Shown one piece after another: positions 20,590 through 32,773 of a stretch of DNA of 64,000 nucleotides. Positions within the stretch are counted from its first letter, which is position 1, and every line of letters starts with the position of its first letter. Origin of the DNA: Gnetum montanum (lineage: Eukaryota > Streptophyta > Gnetopsida > Gnetales > Gnetaceae); contig MNCI01025409.1 in NCBI GenBank assembly GCA_015680685.1, forward strand, positions 904,123-968,122. The letters are read 5' to 3'. Made by a program: the position numbers and the translations under genes. Under the pieces are notes generated by a model. That model saw nothing but the letters and a program-made list of their open reading frames with translations. It had not been told where the DNA came from and did not search any database.

Positions 20590-23272
20590 GTTATGTTAAA
20601 ATTTACCACATGCACCCTAGACAATGCATCTACTACCACATTAGCTTTTCCATTGTTGTGCTTGAGTATAAAAGTAAGCTCCTGTAATTATGCCACCCAC
20701 TTCATGTATTTGGTACTTAACTTTTTTTTAATGGATAAATTAAAGTTCTTTATGGTCTATCATCAAAGTAAACTGCTTGGACAATAAGTAATGCCTCCAA
20801 GGCTTAATTTCTTGAAAAATAGTATACAATTCCTTCTCATATATGCTATATTTCTGCCTTAAAACATTCATCTTCTCTGAAAAGAAAGTAACATGTCTAC
20901 TATCATATAAAAGAACTCCTCTAATAGCAAGTTCACTTGCATCTATCTCCACCTGAAAGAACTTTTGAAAATATGGTATTGCAAGTTCTAGCTTACTAGT
21001 TATTTTTTCCTTTAACAAGTTAAAGCTTCATTAGGTCTCATCACTTCACCTGAAATCTTGATTCTTGTTAACCAAAACAAACATAGGCCATGAAATATCA
21101 CTGAAAGTTTTGATAGACTACATGTAAAAACCTACTAAACTAAGAAATGATCATAGCTCCCCAACATTTTTAGGAGTTGGCCAATCTTTAAGAGCCTTTA
21201 CCTCGGTAGCTTCCATCTTAATTTAATTTCTAGAAATCACATGTCCCAAATATATGATCTCCCTATTGAAGAAATGATTCTTCTTCACATTGATCACCAA
21301 ATGTACCTCTTCCAACACCTTAAGTAATCTAAGTGATCTGTCATGTTTGAGATGTACATTAAAATGTCATCAAAGAAGATAAAACAATAGTTACCAATCA
21401 AATCTTTGAGAACACCATGCATTAATCTCATGAATATGGTAGGAGCATTTGTAAGCCAAAATGGTATCATCAGCCACTCAAATAAATCATTTGAAAGCTT
21501 GAAAGCTATCTTCCATTCATTACCAAGCCTAATTCAAATTTGATGGTAATCATTATGTAAATCAATTTTGTTAAAGATCACTGCATTAATAAGGACATTA
21601 AGGATATCATTCATCCTTGGAATAAAAGACCTATAGCTCACTATTATCTTCTTCACAGTCCTTGAGTCAATGCATATTTAAAATTTATCACTATCCTTCT
21701 TTAGCACAAGCACTGTTGAAACTACACAAAGAAAATTGACTCCCTCATGAAGTCATTTGCAAGTAACTCCTTTACTTGTCATTGCATTTAAACCCTATAA
21801 TTTGTTGTCATCCAATATGCCCTCTTGTTTGGAATGGTAGCACCACCAAGATTAAAATCAATTTCTTCTTAAACATTTCTCATTGGTGGTAATCCATTCA
21901 ATTCTCCTTTGAACACCTTAGTAAATTGCTCCTTCAAGCCTAGCATACTTGTTGGAAGATCTAATTGCATATCATGATTAAAAGCAAAAATTGATACAAC
22001 CACAAAATTAAAATGAAATTTATCATGTTTCTTAATGTATTTCTTCTCCTCAAAATGAAAGTTTCTCAATTTCTAGAGCATTAGGATTGCTTTTCTGAAG
22101 AGCTTGGCTTAATATCTCATCCACCTCCATGATTTGTACATCCTTGTCCTTGGATGCCTTGTGAAGTGGACATTCTTATTGCTTGTGTCCCCACTCTTCA
22201 TGTTTGAAGCACTAAATCTTGGATGAGTTGTGGTCTTGATCCTTACTTCTTTTACCTTGTTCCTTCTTGGCTTTACCCTTCTCATCATCCTTTTCATGAT
22301 TCTTATCATAGTTAACCTCATTGTCTTTAGATTTTGACGTAGATCCCTTCTTTGATTTGGAACCCTTATTCTTTTCTTTTGAAGTTTTTTTGCTCTTATT
22401 TCTAAATTTACTAAGTTCGTTCTTTGCCTTGAGTGCCAAATAATAAGCCCCATTAAGGGTTTGAGGCTCATAAAATGATAACTCTTGTTGGTAAGCCATC
22501 TTAATACCTCCTAGAAAGATTGAAGCCTATTCATAATCCTCTCAGTTTACCTTAGCATGATGGAATAGATCACAAAATTTAATGTAAAATTTATTAATAT
22601 ATTTTTCTCCCTATTTAAAACTTTTAGTTTTGTAATTATCTCTTGTCTCTACCAAGATTGCTTAAAGTTTCATTGCAACTTGTATTTTATCAAGGATCGA
22701 TCCCTAATAGGTTGACCATTTTTCCTCTCATAACTTTGGGATTCTTTTTTCCACAAAGTTAAGGTCATACTTTCTAATCTAGATTCTATAATTGATACCT
22801 ATGATTGATTTGGTACATCTTCTAACTTAAAATGCTTATGAAGAGACTTTAATTGATTTAGTTCCATATATGGAAGTCTTGTAGCATTTCTGGATGCTCT
22901 AGCCAATCTTGCATCATCTTCATTGTTAAAATTGCTATGAGAAGAAGTGGACATTGAAAATGAAACTCTTGGAGCTCTAGCATGAATATCTAGATATTCT
23001 TTCCTTGGAACTTAAGTCTAATGGATTCTCACACTTTCATAGCTAGAAGTTTCTTCCTCATCAGATCTCCTTCCATTAAGCTAAGAAACTTCTTCATCAT
23101 TATTCAAATGAGATTGCACATCATCACCATGTGGCTGAATATGGTTGGGACCTATATTTTAATCTACCTTGGAATTGATCTTATCCAATGAATCAATCAT
23201 TAGCTGAAAGGTAGAGTTCATGCTCTCTATATCTTGATTTAGGGCTTGAATGATTTTCTTCTTAGGGGTCAT
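20590..23272 (-). pseudogene. gag-pol: Chromovirus-type Ty3/gypsy gag-pol, truncated before integrase
   Basis: On the minus strand the ATG at 23272 opens a decayed gag. Lys-rich tail at 22499-22212. Degenerate zinc knuckle near 22195-22150, reading CFKHEEWGHKQ-EC (second Cys is His). The RT region starts near 22069 (LKEQFTKVFKGELNGLPP) and shows DLHNDYHQI, PFWLTNAPTIFMRLM (about 21560-21430) and FFDDILMY near 21380, so both catalytic Asp remain. RNase H (QVEIDASELAIRGVL, MIDHKEL, ADALSR-like VVDALSR) runs from 20975 to about 20600. The frame then ends in unrelated DNA: integrase and the 3' LTR are missing. Several frameshifts and stops are present. The wording of the RT motifs is that of plant chromoviruses. 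Confidence 0.8.
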
Positions 23273-23319
23273 TTGAAACAAATATAAATATACACAATGA
23301 AATTACAACAACAACAAAT

Positions 23320-23337
23320 CCTATCACTTTAATACCA
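23320..23337 (-). promoter_or_regulatory. Primer-binding site of the chromovirus (initiator tRNA-Met type)
   Basis: The minus strand reads TGGTATTAAAGTGATAGG, close to the usual TGGTATCAGAGC site for initiator tRNA-Met. It lies between the LTR-like DNA on its right and gag on its left. Confidence 0.65.
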
Positions 23338-24100
23338 ATCGCTAGAGTAGGGTCATTCTAGTTTGCTTTATCCCTTCAAACATACTAAATCTAGAAACAA
23401 AAAAAAATGCCACATAATTCCATTACAAGAAAAACTAGAAAACCTAGTTATCTTCAATTAAATCGAGAATATTACAATTATCATGAAATCACAACCTAGA
23501 TCATATTCAATCCTCATACAATTAACATACAATGATTGACTTCAATATAAAGTTTAATCAATCTAGATCTCTATAGATAGATCTAAGATCAAACACATAC
23601 ATAAAGAGTTATGGCCAAGATCACACATACTTGACCACAGAGATACACATCCTCTCCTACAATCTTTCTCTCCCAACTCTCTCTATATTTTTTTCTTATC
23701 TTCATCTATATTGAACTAGCAACCTAACCTCTATATTTATCCTAAGCATACTCAACTAGTAAGATTCATTATCAATAGATTCATAAGGAAACTCAAAGCT
23801 TAGGATTTGATGTTTCGATACTTTACCCTGCTAACATTCTCCGTAGAAACTTTCTAGGGTATAGGCATAAGGTGTAAGGATAAGCCTACAACATAAATGC
23901 TTCAAAATTGCAAAGGGATATGTATTAAAATATCATCCTAAAGGCAATTTATCATTCTAAATTGAACTTAGGTCATTTAAAAAGTCATCATGTCATTTAA
24001 AACTTTGCTATGTTTATGGCCAAAACAAGTGCTTTTGCAAGAGCCCCTACTTAACCTTAACTAGTAACCACCCTTCAAAGAAATCCAAACCATAACAAAA
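23338..24100 (-). mobile_element. 5' LTR of the chromovirus (right edge uncertain)
   Basis: The AT-rich stretch directly upstream of the PBS on the minus strand contains a TATA-like GGATAAATATAG at about 23731-23741. The U3 edge is not delimited because the partner LTR is lost. From about 24100 to 25000 I see nothing coding. Confidence 0.45.
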
Positions 24101-24999
24101 TTTAAAACTAGAGTCATATGTTTGGGCAACACAGGAACAATAATCCACATAGGATCACCTTACATTGGCTATTAAATATTTTTCATGCACAAACTATTGA
24201 TGTCAACCTCACCCATGCTAAGCATGAGGCCATGATTAATAGTTTTGATTAAAAAAATGTGAACCAACTCACATACAAATTTGACTAAAATTGATAATTC
24301 CAAAGAAAAAAAATATAAAGGAATTTAGTTTTGATTAAACATCTACCTCTACTGCAACTGCAACAACCATATGGAAAAAATTGTAGCATTAAAAGATGAC
24401 CAAAAAATTTCAACTCTAACTCCACCCTTAGTATTCAACAATACCATTATTAAGGACAATTTTAGTTTAGTATTGAATTAATTCTTATTAGAGAAAATTA
24501 TCATGGTGAAATAATTTCTAAAAGAGAGACACTTTTATCATCATAGATTATTGTATCTTTTCATTGTCTTAGGTAGAGCTAGTGTAATACAAAATTGTCA
24601 TTGGAAAATCATTTGAAGACTCAATGTGTTGACCGATATTTAAATTAATTCTTCCCATTCTCCATCATTATTTTATGTTTTTGGTTGTCGTTATTTGTTA
24701 TCATGGTTCATTTTACTCTTTTGGTTTCTTGAAACTACATTTAAGAATATCCATCACACATGCAAAGGCATGCTTGAATGTGGTGGCAATCATGACAAGC
24801 ATAGGTGGCAAACGTTTTGTGGTGTTGTAGGGTTGTTACCTTGGTGGTGGTCGATGCATGGAGGATGTGGGCATTTGCATGTTGAATGGTAGTTATTGTA
24901 GAAAGTGATGGGCATTATCGAAGTGCCCATAACAAACGTGCAGTGGATGTGGCAAAGATGTGATGGGCAATGGCTATAAAGTAAAATGATTAGGCTCCC

Positions 25000-25860
25000 A
25001 AGGAAAAATAAAGGGCACGTTCAACAAGGACATAGCTATAGATAGTAGTAAGCTCTCTCTCTCTCTCTCTCTTAGAAAGAAACACCAGGGGAGGTGGAAA
25101 CTAGGGTTCCATCATTCCTAGTGCAAACATCGACAATGGTAGTGAGCTTGGATGGGCGGCGTCAACTCCAACAGCGACATAGGAAGCTTCCTGGGAAATG
25201 CATGGCTATTGACACCTGGTGGTAGCACAAGTGGCAATAGAGGCCAAAGAGTGACAACGTTTTGAAAATGGGAACGACCTCTCTCTCTCTCCACTAGTGG
25301 CAGCAATATACAAGAATGGCTAAGAAACTAGCAGGCGGCAGTTTATTCCTTCTTCTTTTATGCTACAGTAGGCAACCTTCTATCTCTCTTTTTACAATGT
25401 GCATGTGGTAGCTAACACTAGCTACCTCTTTCCTCCCTCTTGGTCCACATGATACATAGGAGAGCTCCTGAGGTAGTGGTGGTGATTGTGATAGCGACGA
25501 CGATGTACATGTAGTGGGCAGTTGATGGGTACATCTGACTATTTCTCTCTCTCCCCCTTTTCAGTGGCAGTCAAAGTCTTCCTACTTGGTAGTGGGCACC
25601 ATCAGTAGCAATGGATCAGTAGCACCAGCAAGTACAAGGGAAATTTTAATTCTTTTACTACTTATTGTATGCTTAAATTCTAGACAATCATTCAATTTAA
25701 ATCCCTAATTTTCAATTTTTACTATTTTAAAATGTCACATAAGCCTCTATAGTTGAGACTATTCTTGGGTTTCTATACCCATATGGGAGGCACCCTAGCC
25801 AATAGTCTCCTCAAATAAGTTTTCTTTCTCAGTGTTGGTGCATCCAAATTTTATGCATCA
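25000..25860 (+). mobile_element. 5' LTR of an old gypsy gag-PR element (diverged)
   Basis: ACTATTTTAAAATGTCACATA and GAGACTATTC (about 25722-25775) match ACTGTTTTAAAAAGGTTACATA and AAACTATTCC at 36155-36210, the far side of the element. The shared order suggests badly diverged LTRs. A possible PBS-like TTGGTGCTAGGAGGG lies at 25869-25883. Edges are approximate. The DNA from 25884 to 26501 is T-rich leader. Confidence 0.4.
25053..25073. repeat. (CT)n microsatellite
   Basis: About ten CT dinucleotides lie inside the old 5' LTR. Similar CT-rich patches occur in the presumed partner LTR at 35935 and 35998. Confidence 0.9.
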
Positions 25861-26501
25861 ACACCTTTTTGGTGCTAGGAGGGTGAATTTTATTTCCCAC
25901 TCCTATTTCAAAACTTGTTTTTTTTGTTGTTGAACTTTTCCACTAAAAATATCTATTTTCATCCCTTGTTTTGAAAAATATTTTTGTTTTATTTTTTGAG
26001 AATTTTTGAGTCCTTCTATTTTGATCTCAAAAGTTTGTTTCCTAAAATTTTTTTTGAGTCTCATCACCCATTTCTAATCTTTTCTAAAAACCCTCATTTT
26101 CTAGTCCTATTTTTAAATTTATGTTTTGGCAATCCTTACCTAAGTCCTGACTTTGGTGAGGTGGTTTTATTCAACTATTCAATTTTAAATTTATTTTTCT
26201 AAAATTTTTTATTTTACTATTTTCCTTTTAAATTTTCTCATTTATTTTTCTTTAAAAATATATTTTTAAAAAAATAGCATATTTTAGTGTTTTTTTCTTT
26301 GTCAAAAAAATTATTATTGCAATATTTTTATTCCTTTTACTTAATTATATAGCTTTGTTTTAACATTTATATTCTGTAATTTTTCATTTTATGAGTGAAC
26401 TTACCTTTGCCCCTAACCTACTTGCTACCTACTACTTTACATTAAGGAAATGATGAGCTTCACATTTTCCAAGTTTTATTCCTAGGAGAACTTGGACTAG
26501 G

Positions 26502-26566
26502 ATGGCAGTCAATCAACCCCCAACTCCCTTGGTGAGTAATCCCTTTAACTTTACTAACTACCATGA
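26502..26566 (+). pseudogene. gag: 5' end of an interrupted gypsy gag (first 21 codons)
   Basis: The ATG at 26502 opens MAVNQPPTPLVS and is open for 21 codons. It stops at the insertion point of the Athila-like element at 26566. The same reading phase resumes at 33596, beyond the second copy of the CATGA duplication, and leads into a gag core. The start choice rests on this continuity. Confidence 0.75.
26562..26566 (+). repeat. Target site duplication CATGA, left copy
   Basis: CATGA precedes the left LTR and is repeated exactly at 33591-33595 after the right LTR. A 5-bp duplication is normal for gypsy integrases. Confidence 0.95.
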
Positions 26567-26577
26567 TGATGGGACAT

Positions 26578-26655
26578 GATATCGCATGGGCTGCGATATC
26601 GCATTCCCCGCGATATCGTGTCTTCCCCTACGATATCGCGTACGCGATATCGCAG
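26578..26655. repeat. Cluster of CGATATCG palindromes upstream of TATA
   Basis: About six GATATCG/CGATATC blocks lie between the LTR start and the TATA box, including TGCGATATCGCA and a TACGCGATATCGCA block. The 3' LTR has one block fewer (17 bp shorter), with CpG sites changed to TpG or CpA. Confidence 0.85.
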
Positions 26656-26669
26656 TGCATCATCAAATC

Positions 26670-26680
26670 TATAAATAAGA
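26670..26680 (+). promoter_or_regulatory. LTR TATA box (CTATAAATAAG)
   Basis: The same sequence lies at 32860 in the 3' LTR and, reversed, at 39803 and 48827 in the other Athila-like element. This strong conservation in otherwise diverged U3 regions supports promoter function. Confidence 0.8.
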
Positions 26681-27401
26681 GGCAGCTCTCCCTTGCTTCT
26701 TAGTTTAGGCCTAGACCATAGTGAAACTCTAGTAGTTTTACCTCTCCAGAGATAGAATAATTTCCATGTGCCCGCAATAGGAGCTCCAAAGTGAACGGAT
26801 CTTTATTCAAGTAAATATTGTACCTGAACACAAGTTTGTGTACAAAAATAAAGATGAACTATTGGATAAACCTTGCAGTGCATGGAATAGGCTAAATAGG
26901 ACTTTATTTATTGTTATTTATTATTAATGTTTGAATGCTTTATTAGTTCATTAAATCTCTCTCAACCCTTCTCTCCTTGTTAAGTGCATTCACTATGACC
27001 ACTTCGAGCACGTGCGTTACGCTTGGTAATCCCAGCAACGAATAGCGTTTGGTAATCCCAAAAGGTTGCATTGGTTCAGGGTGTGAACGATAAGTGGGAA
27101 CAGATACTGATGCTAGGTTAATTAAGGCTTAGTTAGTTAGTTAAAGTTAGTTAATTAGTCTCTTCTCCCTTCACCTCATTAGCATAGGAGATAAAATAGA
27201 AAAGATATAAAAATAATATACCTTAGACTTACTTAACCATACAACCGTGACAAATACAAGTAAGTTGGGGAAGACAACAAATGATTAACCTTAAGTGTTC
27301 CATGAGGTGTGTAGGCACTTATTCTGTGGAGTTCGACCAGATCGCGCTTGTAACGCTCATATTCTTATGGTTGAGTGTAGGGGTACCTCGCCACTCATCA
27401 T

Positions 27402-27419
27402 TAGCGCTGTTGCCAAGGA
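27402..27419 (+). promoter_or_regulatory. Primer-binding site, tRNA-Asp type
   Basis: TAGCGCTGTTGCCAAGGA starts one base after the LTR. It is a slightly mutated form of TGGCGCCGTTGCCGGGGA, complementary to plant tRNA-Asp and typical of Athila elements. Confidence 0.85.
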
Positions 27420-27546
27420 CAAAGTTGTTTGTGTGCTAAGTAGAACATACGAAATCATCCACATCGTTGGGAAGCTTAAACGAACCCTTAGGGTTAATCA
27501 GATGAAATTTTATATAACGGTTTATAAGCACACCGAATAAGACACA

Positions 27547-30120
27547 ATGTCTTCTTCTTGGAACAAGAGCACTTCACTGCCTAGGGATCACACTAGAGAC
27601 AGTCGGCGGCACCAAACACATAACCAAAAACCACCAGTTCCTCAGTAGTATCAAGTGGTATATACTCATCATGATGAGTATATACCCAATTTTACCTTTA
27701 TCCTCCATCGGGATGAACAACTGTGTTGGAGAGACTTTGAAGGTAATATAGTGTTACCTCCAAATCGGGCAGTCCCTAACATGATTCTTCGTGCTCTTGC
27801 ACAGATAGGCATGATGGAATTGTACATTGAATACATTGTAGAAGATTATGACATAAGGGATTACCATCCCACAACAGTGCAACATCTAAGGAACTTGAGA
27901 AAGGAGAGCCACCATACATTGTTGAAGGGCAAAGGGGTCCTGCACGTCCTAAGAAAAATTGGAGATGGTGAACCAATTATAACTGGTTCTCCATAAAATG
28001 ATATTCCCCCTCCTAACAATAGTGAGGAGGTGGGGTATCAGAACCTATGCTCCATGATACAAAATTTTGGTTTTGATCCCCATGAACACTAAGTGTTCAT
28101 TGAGGGAACAAAAACACATGACAAGGACGGGCATTCGGATCGTCATCACAATCAGGGCCATAGTCACCGAAGAGAAGGTAAGAAACATCGTCATGGCAAT
28201 GATTCCCCTTCTTCTTCCCCTTCATCACATCATTCACCCTCTCCTTCCATATTAGGACGTAGTCATAAGGAGTACAACGGTGAGGATAAGGGTAAGCAAA
28301 ATGAGAGACCTCAACGAGAGAGTCGAGAGTGAGGATGAGGGAATTCAAGAGAGTCAAGGCATGAAAGAAGGGAAAGTAGAGAACCACGTAGGCATCATAG
28401 ACGTCATGAGAGAGATGATCATGACAAACCCCTACTAGCAACCTAGAGTATGTTAGATATTACATAGGTAGTTAGAATACCTACAAGGCACCAAAAAGAC
28501 AGTCGAATCAAGAGACTAGAGATGAATAATATCCCACAATTCAAAGGGGGATACAATGATAATCCACAGAATCACTTACAGGCATTCCATGATGCCTGCA
28601 CCTTGCAGAATATCAAAAATGAGTGGCAGAAGTTAAAGTTATTTCCTAGGACACTCATAAAAGAAGCAAAGAGTTGGTACTAGTCCTTAGAATTGGAAAC
28701 CATTAGGAGGTGGAGTACGATGTTAGAATTTTTTAACGATAAATACCAAACGTACTCCAGAGTGTCCAACTTGTGTAAGTAGATCCAAGGATGGAAGCAG
28801 GGTAATCATGAACCCTTGGATGCTGCCATGGGCCGATATTATGCATTTCTACATCATTTCCCAGGCCATGGTTACGCGCATCGAGATCAACTATGCCACC
28901 TCGTAGATGGGCTAAGACATGAAACTAGGAGAACCCTTGGGACATATGCCCAAGGGAGATTATTAGAACTTAGGTCCCATGAAATTCATCAATTTTTGGA
29001 GCAAGTAGCTAAAAAAGAAGGGGAGCTACAAAAAATAGAAAGCACAGAAGAGTATAACCGTGATCCTTCCCTCCGAAAGAAGGGAGTAAGATTCTGTGAG
29101 GAAGTGGATGCGTCACCACTTGAAGAGTTGGTGAATAGAAAAACCTTACCACTTCAAAAGTTAACAACTGAAGTATCAGCTAAGGTAGATCAAATGTCGA
29201 ACCCCTTAGATAGTAGATTTGAAATTGTTTTGAAAATTGTAGAGGAGTCTAAGGAACGAAGTAGTGACCATGATAAGAAAAAGAGGAGAGATTCAGGCCA
29301 TGCACGTGACAAGGGTAAAGAAAAAATGACTATTGCCAATGAGGTTGTGGATTCAGATATAGACAATGATGGTGGATGTAAGATCTACCAATATGACCAT
29401 CCTAAGGAATGTTGTCCAATAATCTCACATCTATAAGAGTCTAGGATGTATGCACTCAATCCAAGACTTAATAGATAGTAAGCACCCCATCAGTTACCTT
29501 ATCCCCAAGGTAACCCAAGGAAATTCCACCAACCATTAACATATTATCCAATTGGAACTCCACCACAACCTATTAGGAAACACCAGTAGTGGCAACACCC
29601 ATAGTCATGGGGGATGCCACTGCCTAGGCAACAATACCCTTACCGGCAACCAGACCCATATGGCTACTATGTGCAGTAGCCAATTTCTCCAAGTGACTCT
29701 ATGGGTCATGCAACCCCACAACGTCACTACCAAGTTTGGGAGTATTTTAGGACTCCTTATCCTCTAGGAGACACACCATATGCATACCATCCTCCTAATC
29801 CATCCGCCACTCTTACATCGGTAGTTCCACTACCACCCGCTCCAATAATGCAAGGGGAACTCCCCACTCAACCGCAGCAACGTAATGCTACGAGAGCTGT
29901 AAACCTTCAACTCGCTGCTAGTTCTAACAACCACATGAAGAAAAGACCTTTCTTCAGGACCAAAGGCCCAAACAAGCCCTCACAACCACAAGCGGTTAAG
30001 TCTATGACCACTCCTCCAACAAATAAGGCTTCAGAGCTCCCTCCAAACCAACAACAGGGTTCAACGCATACGGTTATGTTAACACATACCATTACTAACT
30101 AGATTAAGGTAGGCCACCTT
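27547..30120 (+). pseudogene. gag: Athila-like gag, plus-strand element
   Basis: The ATG at 27547 (MSSSWNKSTS) starts one frame that continues through gag and PR to 30609 without a frameshift. At least ten premature stops interrupt it, mostly TAG (27646, 28681, 29587, 29602). A His/Arg/Ser-rich stretch lies at 28090-28430. The capsid core is at 28525-28990 (IPQFKGGYNDNP, SWY-SLE, HRDQLCHLVDGLRHETRRTLG). A coiled-coil-like region is near 29150-29260. A knuckle-like CKIYQYDHPKEC lies near 29376. The Gln/Pro-rich tail (29480-29930) is followed by a basic KKRPFFRTK patch. Gag would coat the genomic RNA. Stops at 29587 and 29602 correspond to Gln codons in the minus-strand copy. Confidence 0.9.
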
Positions 30121-30609
30121 CCCAAGAAATTATTTGATACTGAAAGCCCCCTAATCTACCTCCAAGTCACTGGGAATGAACCTCATAAGGCTCTTCTTGA
30201 CTCAGGTTCCAGAGTCAACTTAATATCACTAGAAATGTATAAAGCCTGGAACCTGCCTCCACTCAAGAAGAGCAATATTCAACTAGAGCTGGCTGACCAG
30301 TCCATCACTATTCCCTTGGGATTGGTGAAGGACATCATTACCACTATGTGTGGCTGGTCATACCCAGCTAATTTCCTTGTGATAGAAGTCAACAATAACA
30401 AAGGGGACTTCCCAGTTATAATGGGAAGGGAATGGCTAAGTACAATAGATGCATGCCTAGGAATCTGCGATCTTTCCTTGGAAATATCTAAGGTAAACAT
30501 TTATGAAAAGATCAAGAAGAAGAAAGTTCCATACATCACATACAATGACTCAGAGGGTGATGACATGGAGGAATCCTCAGCATCTCCTACATGCAACTGG
30601 TGTGCATAA
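30121..30609 (+). pseudogene. pro: Retropepsin of the plus-strand Athila-like element
   Basis: It is in frame with gag. The active site LLDSGSRVNLIS has an intact Asp-Ser-Gly at 30199-30207. The later part holds GDFPVIMGREWLSTIDA (near 30410), the Gly-Arg-x-Trp segment of retropepsins. The frame ends TAA at 30607-30609. In the minus-strand copy the same motif is Asn-Ser-Ser. The sequence from 30610 to 30850 continues the linker to RT, with stops, up to the deletion. Confidence 0.85.
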
Positions 30610-30849
30610 GAGAATCATATACAAAAGTGCCTGTATGAAGCAACCACTCAACAAGAGAACACCCAGTGGTCGATAGCTGATCAAGAGAGTAGCCCACCAA
30701 CATGCATGGAATGAACTGGGGGAACAACCTGCACCCACAGCGAAAGCATAGATACATTGGAATATGAGTGTCGCCAACTTCCACCCCTTAACCTGAAAAC
30801 ATTAATCGGGAGAAGTTGGAAACTTCTAAAAAATTCAAATAGGTGCTCG

Positions 30850-32761
30850 CTATTTCAGATCTCTCCCTTTCCATTCAATCATGGGGGAGATGGCCACCTA
30901 TGCTAATCATTTGAGGCCCTTAGTTCTTTTAAGTTTTTGTTTTACACATTTTTTTTTTACAAATTTCTTTAACTTTTCTTATTTTTGTTTTACAACATCA
31001 TTCATACTTTTCCATTTCTTGTGTGTGTTATCCATCTTGTAAGTTTGTCACCCAATAATTGTTCTTAATGATGGTATGAACTATTTTCTATTGATTACTA
31101 ATGTTTGGTTTTTACCTTTAAGTTACGATGTTAATACTAAGATATGGTTCTTTTGAAATGACAGGAAATGAGTCCACTTCATCCATACATCCACAAATTT
31201 CTATGATCTCTCTTAGCTTGGAAATGTACAGTCCCTTTCTCAATAATAAAAACTATAAATGAATCGGTAACTGGGAATTTCTCAAACTAAGGAAGGACTC
31301 AAGGATTGAAAAGGGTGTGACTTCAAGGGAACTTGATGCATTTGTGTTGGCCATTCTCTTAGGTGCTTGGATGTTTTCTTCTTGAGTTTTCCTTCACATT
31401 CTAACATTGCTCCATTATCGGGAAGTTGAGCTAATAAAAATAACAAAGTCTTTGCATGGTGTGGTTCTCATGTATAAACACAACAACAACAAAAAAAGAA
31501 GAGTGAGAATTCAAAGCACATCCCTTAGACAAAATAATCATTTGGGCTATAAGCACTAGTTATGGAACTAAAATAAAAATTTTCCCTCTAACTAAGGCCC
31601 TTCTCGCTTCCCATTCTCTCCTCCTTAGTTTCGTCGAAATGGTGGTGGCTCTTTGGTGAAGGCATTCTTGTTACTTCAAGGGGATGGATTGGCCGAATGC
31701 ATTAATGTGAAGTCACTGGATGTGGTTTGTTGAGGCTGGACTTGGAATGGGATCTGCTAAGTCACATTAACCATGAAATACACAAGGGGCTATACACCAC
31801 CTTGTTCTTGGGATTCCATTCCATTCTCTTCCCTCTATCCTTCTTTCTCCATTTACCACCTCATTGTCGGTTGCATCAGTAGTCTATATTTTCGTGGATG
31901 CATTATTTTCTTTTTGGTAAATTCTTGTGGTTAAGACTTTAACTCTTGCTCCAAATGACATTCCTAGAGCCTATGGACTCTTTGAATGTGGGTTTGTTAG
32001 GGCATTAAAGGCATGAGCTTGATTTGGAGAGGACCCACTGGCATTCCTATTTAGTACACCAGTTAAATTCTTTCCCTTAACATTTTTGCAATCCACTCTA
32101 TTTTGTTCATTTCCATCTTGACATCCATTTCATCGACGTTATAGTTGTCTCTTTTTCTCCATCTTTCTTGTTCTTTTTCTTTCTCCATTCTATCACTACC
32201 AGAGGTTCTCTCTTAGTCATGGGGGTTCGGACCCAAATTTTTTCAATTTTCTCCTAACCCCTACACCTTTGGTAATCACCACTATTATATCTCCAAACCC
32301 GTATCAGCCATAACAAAACTCAGCCAATGAACCTTTCACCGAAACAAGGTATCAATTGCATTATGATTCATTTACCTTGCTAATAAAAGACTGTGAATGG
32401 CAATCATACAACAACGAATTGGATCTAGAGGGAACACTTGGAATGGATCGATGCTGAAATAGCTATGCAAGGAGCAAGATCGATGGCGCGCTTATGGATA
32501 AACAATGAAAGGCGTAATTTTGGCTTTGGTAGCAGCAAAAATTCTTTCTCTCTCTTTCTTTCTTTCTTTCTCAGCTATCAAATAAGGCCTGATGTCAAAT
32601 GTATAAGGTGTTCACTCTTGTTGTCATGAACACCAGTTTTGTCTTGTTCTGTAATGATGATCCATTCACATGTTATCCCATTCACCATTAGTTCCATTTG
32701 AGTCAGTAATCCCATACCATCCCAATATTTTGTAAGGAACTCAAGGACGATTTTTTATTAA
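30850..32761 (+). other. 3' noncoding region of the plus-strand Athila-like element
   Basis: Right of the deletion join, about 1.9 kb matches 39862-41770 of the other copy. It holds a conserved CATGGGGGAGATGG purine tract at 30880-30893, T-rich DNA, and a TTTC/CT-rich patch near 32545-32572. I see no convincing coding sequence. Athila elements often carry an env-like ORF here, but none is recognisable. Confidence 0.6.
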
Positions 32762-32773
32762 GTCATGGGGGTA
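32762..32773 (+). promoter_or_regulatory. Polypurine tract of the plus-strand Athila-like element
   Basis: GTCATGGGGGTA ends directly at the 3' LTR. The reverse complement stands at the same position (39862-39873) in the minus-strand element. Confidence 0.7.

Larger units (their letters stand above)
26567..27400 (+). repeat. 5' LTR, plus-strand Athila-like element
   Basis: It is 834 bp long, starts TGATGGGAC and ends CACTCATCA. The U3 carries a cluster of GATATCGC palindromes, then TATA at 26670. The downstream part matches the 3' LTR closely. Confidence 0.95.

Noticed and set aside
24695-24892. Small secreted protein ORF
   Set aside because: It is 65 codons long in anonymous DNA, with no homologue recognised and no promoter or partner exon.
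32438-32629. env-like ORF of the plus-strand Athila element
   Set aside because: The matching region of the minus-strand copy does not keep the frame, and half of it is a CT/TTTC simple repeat.
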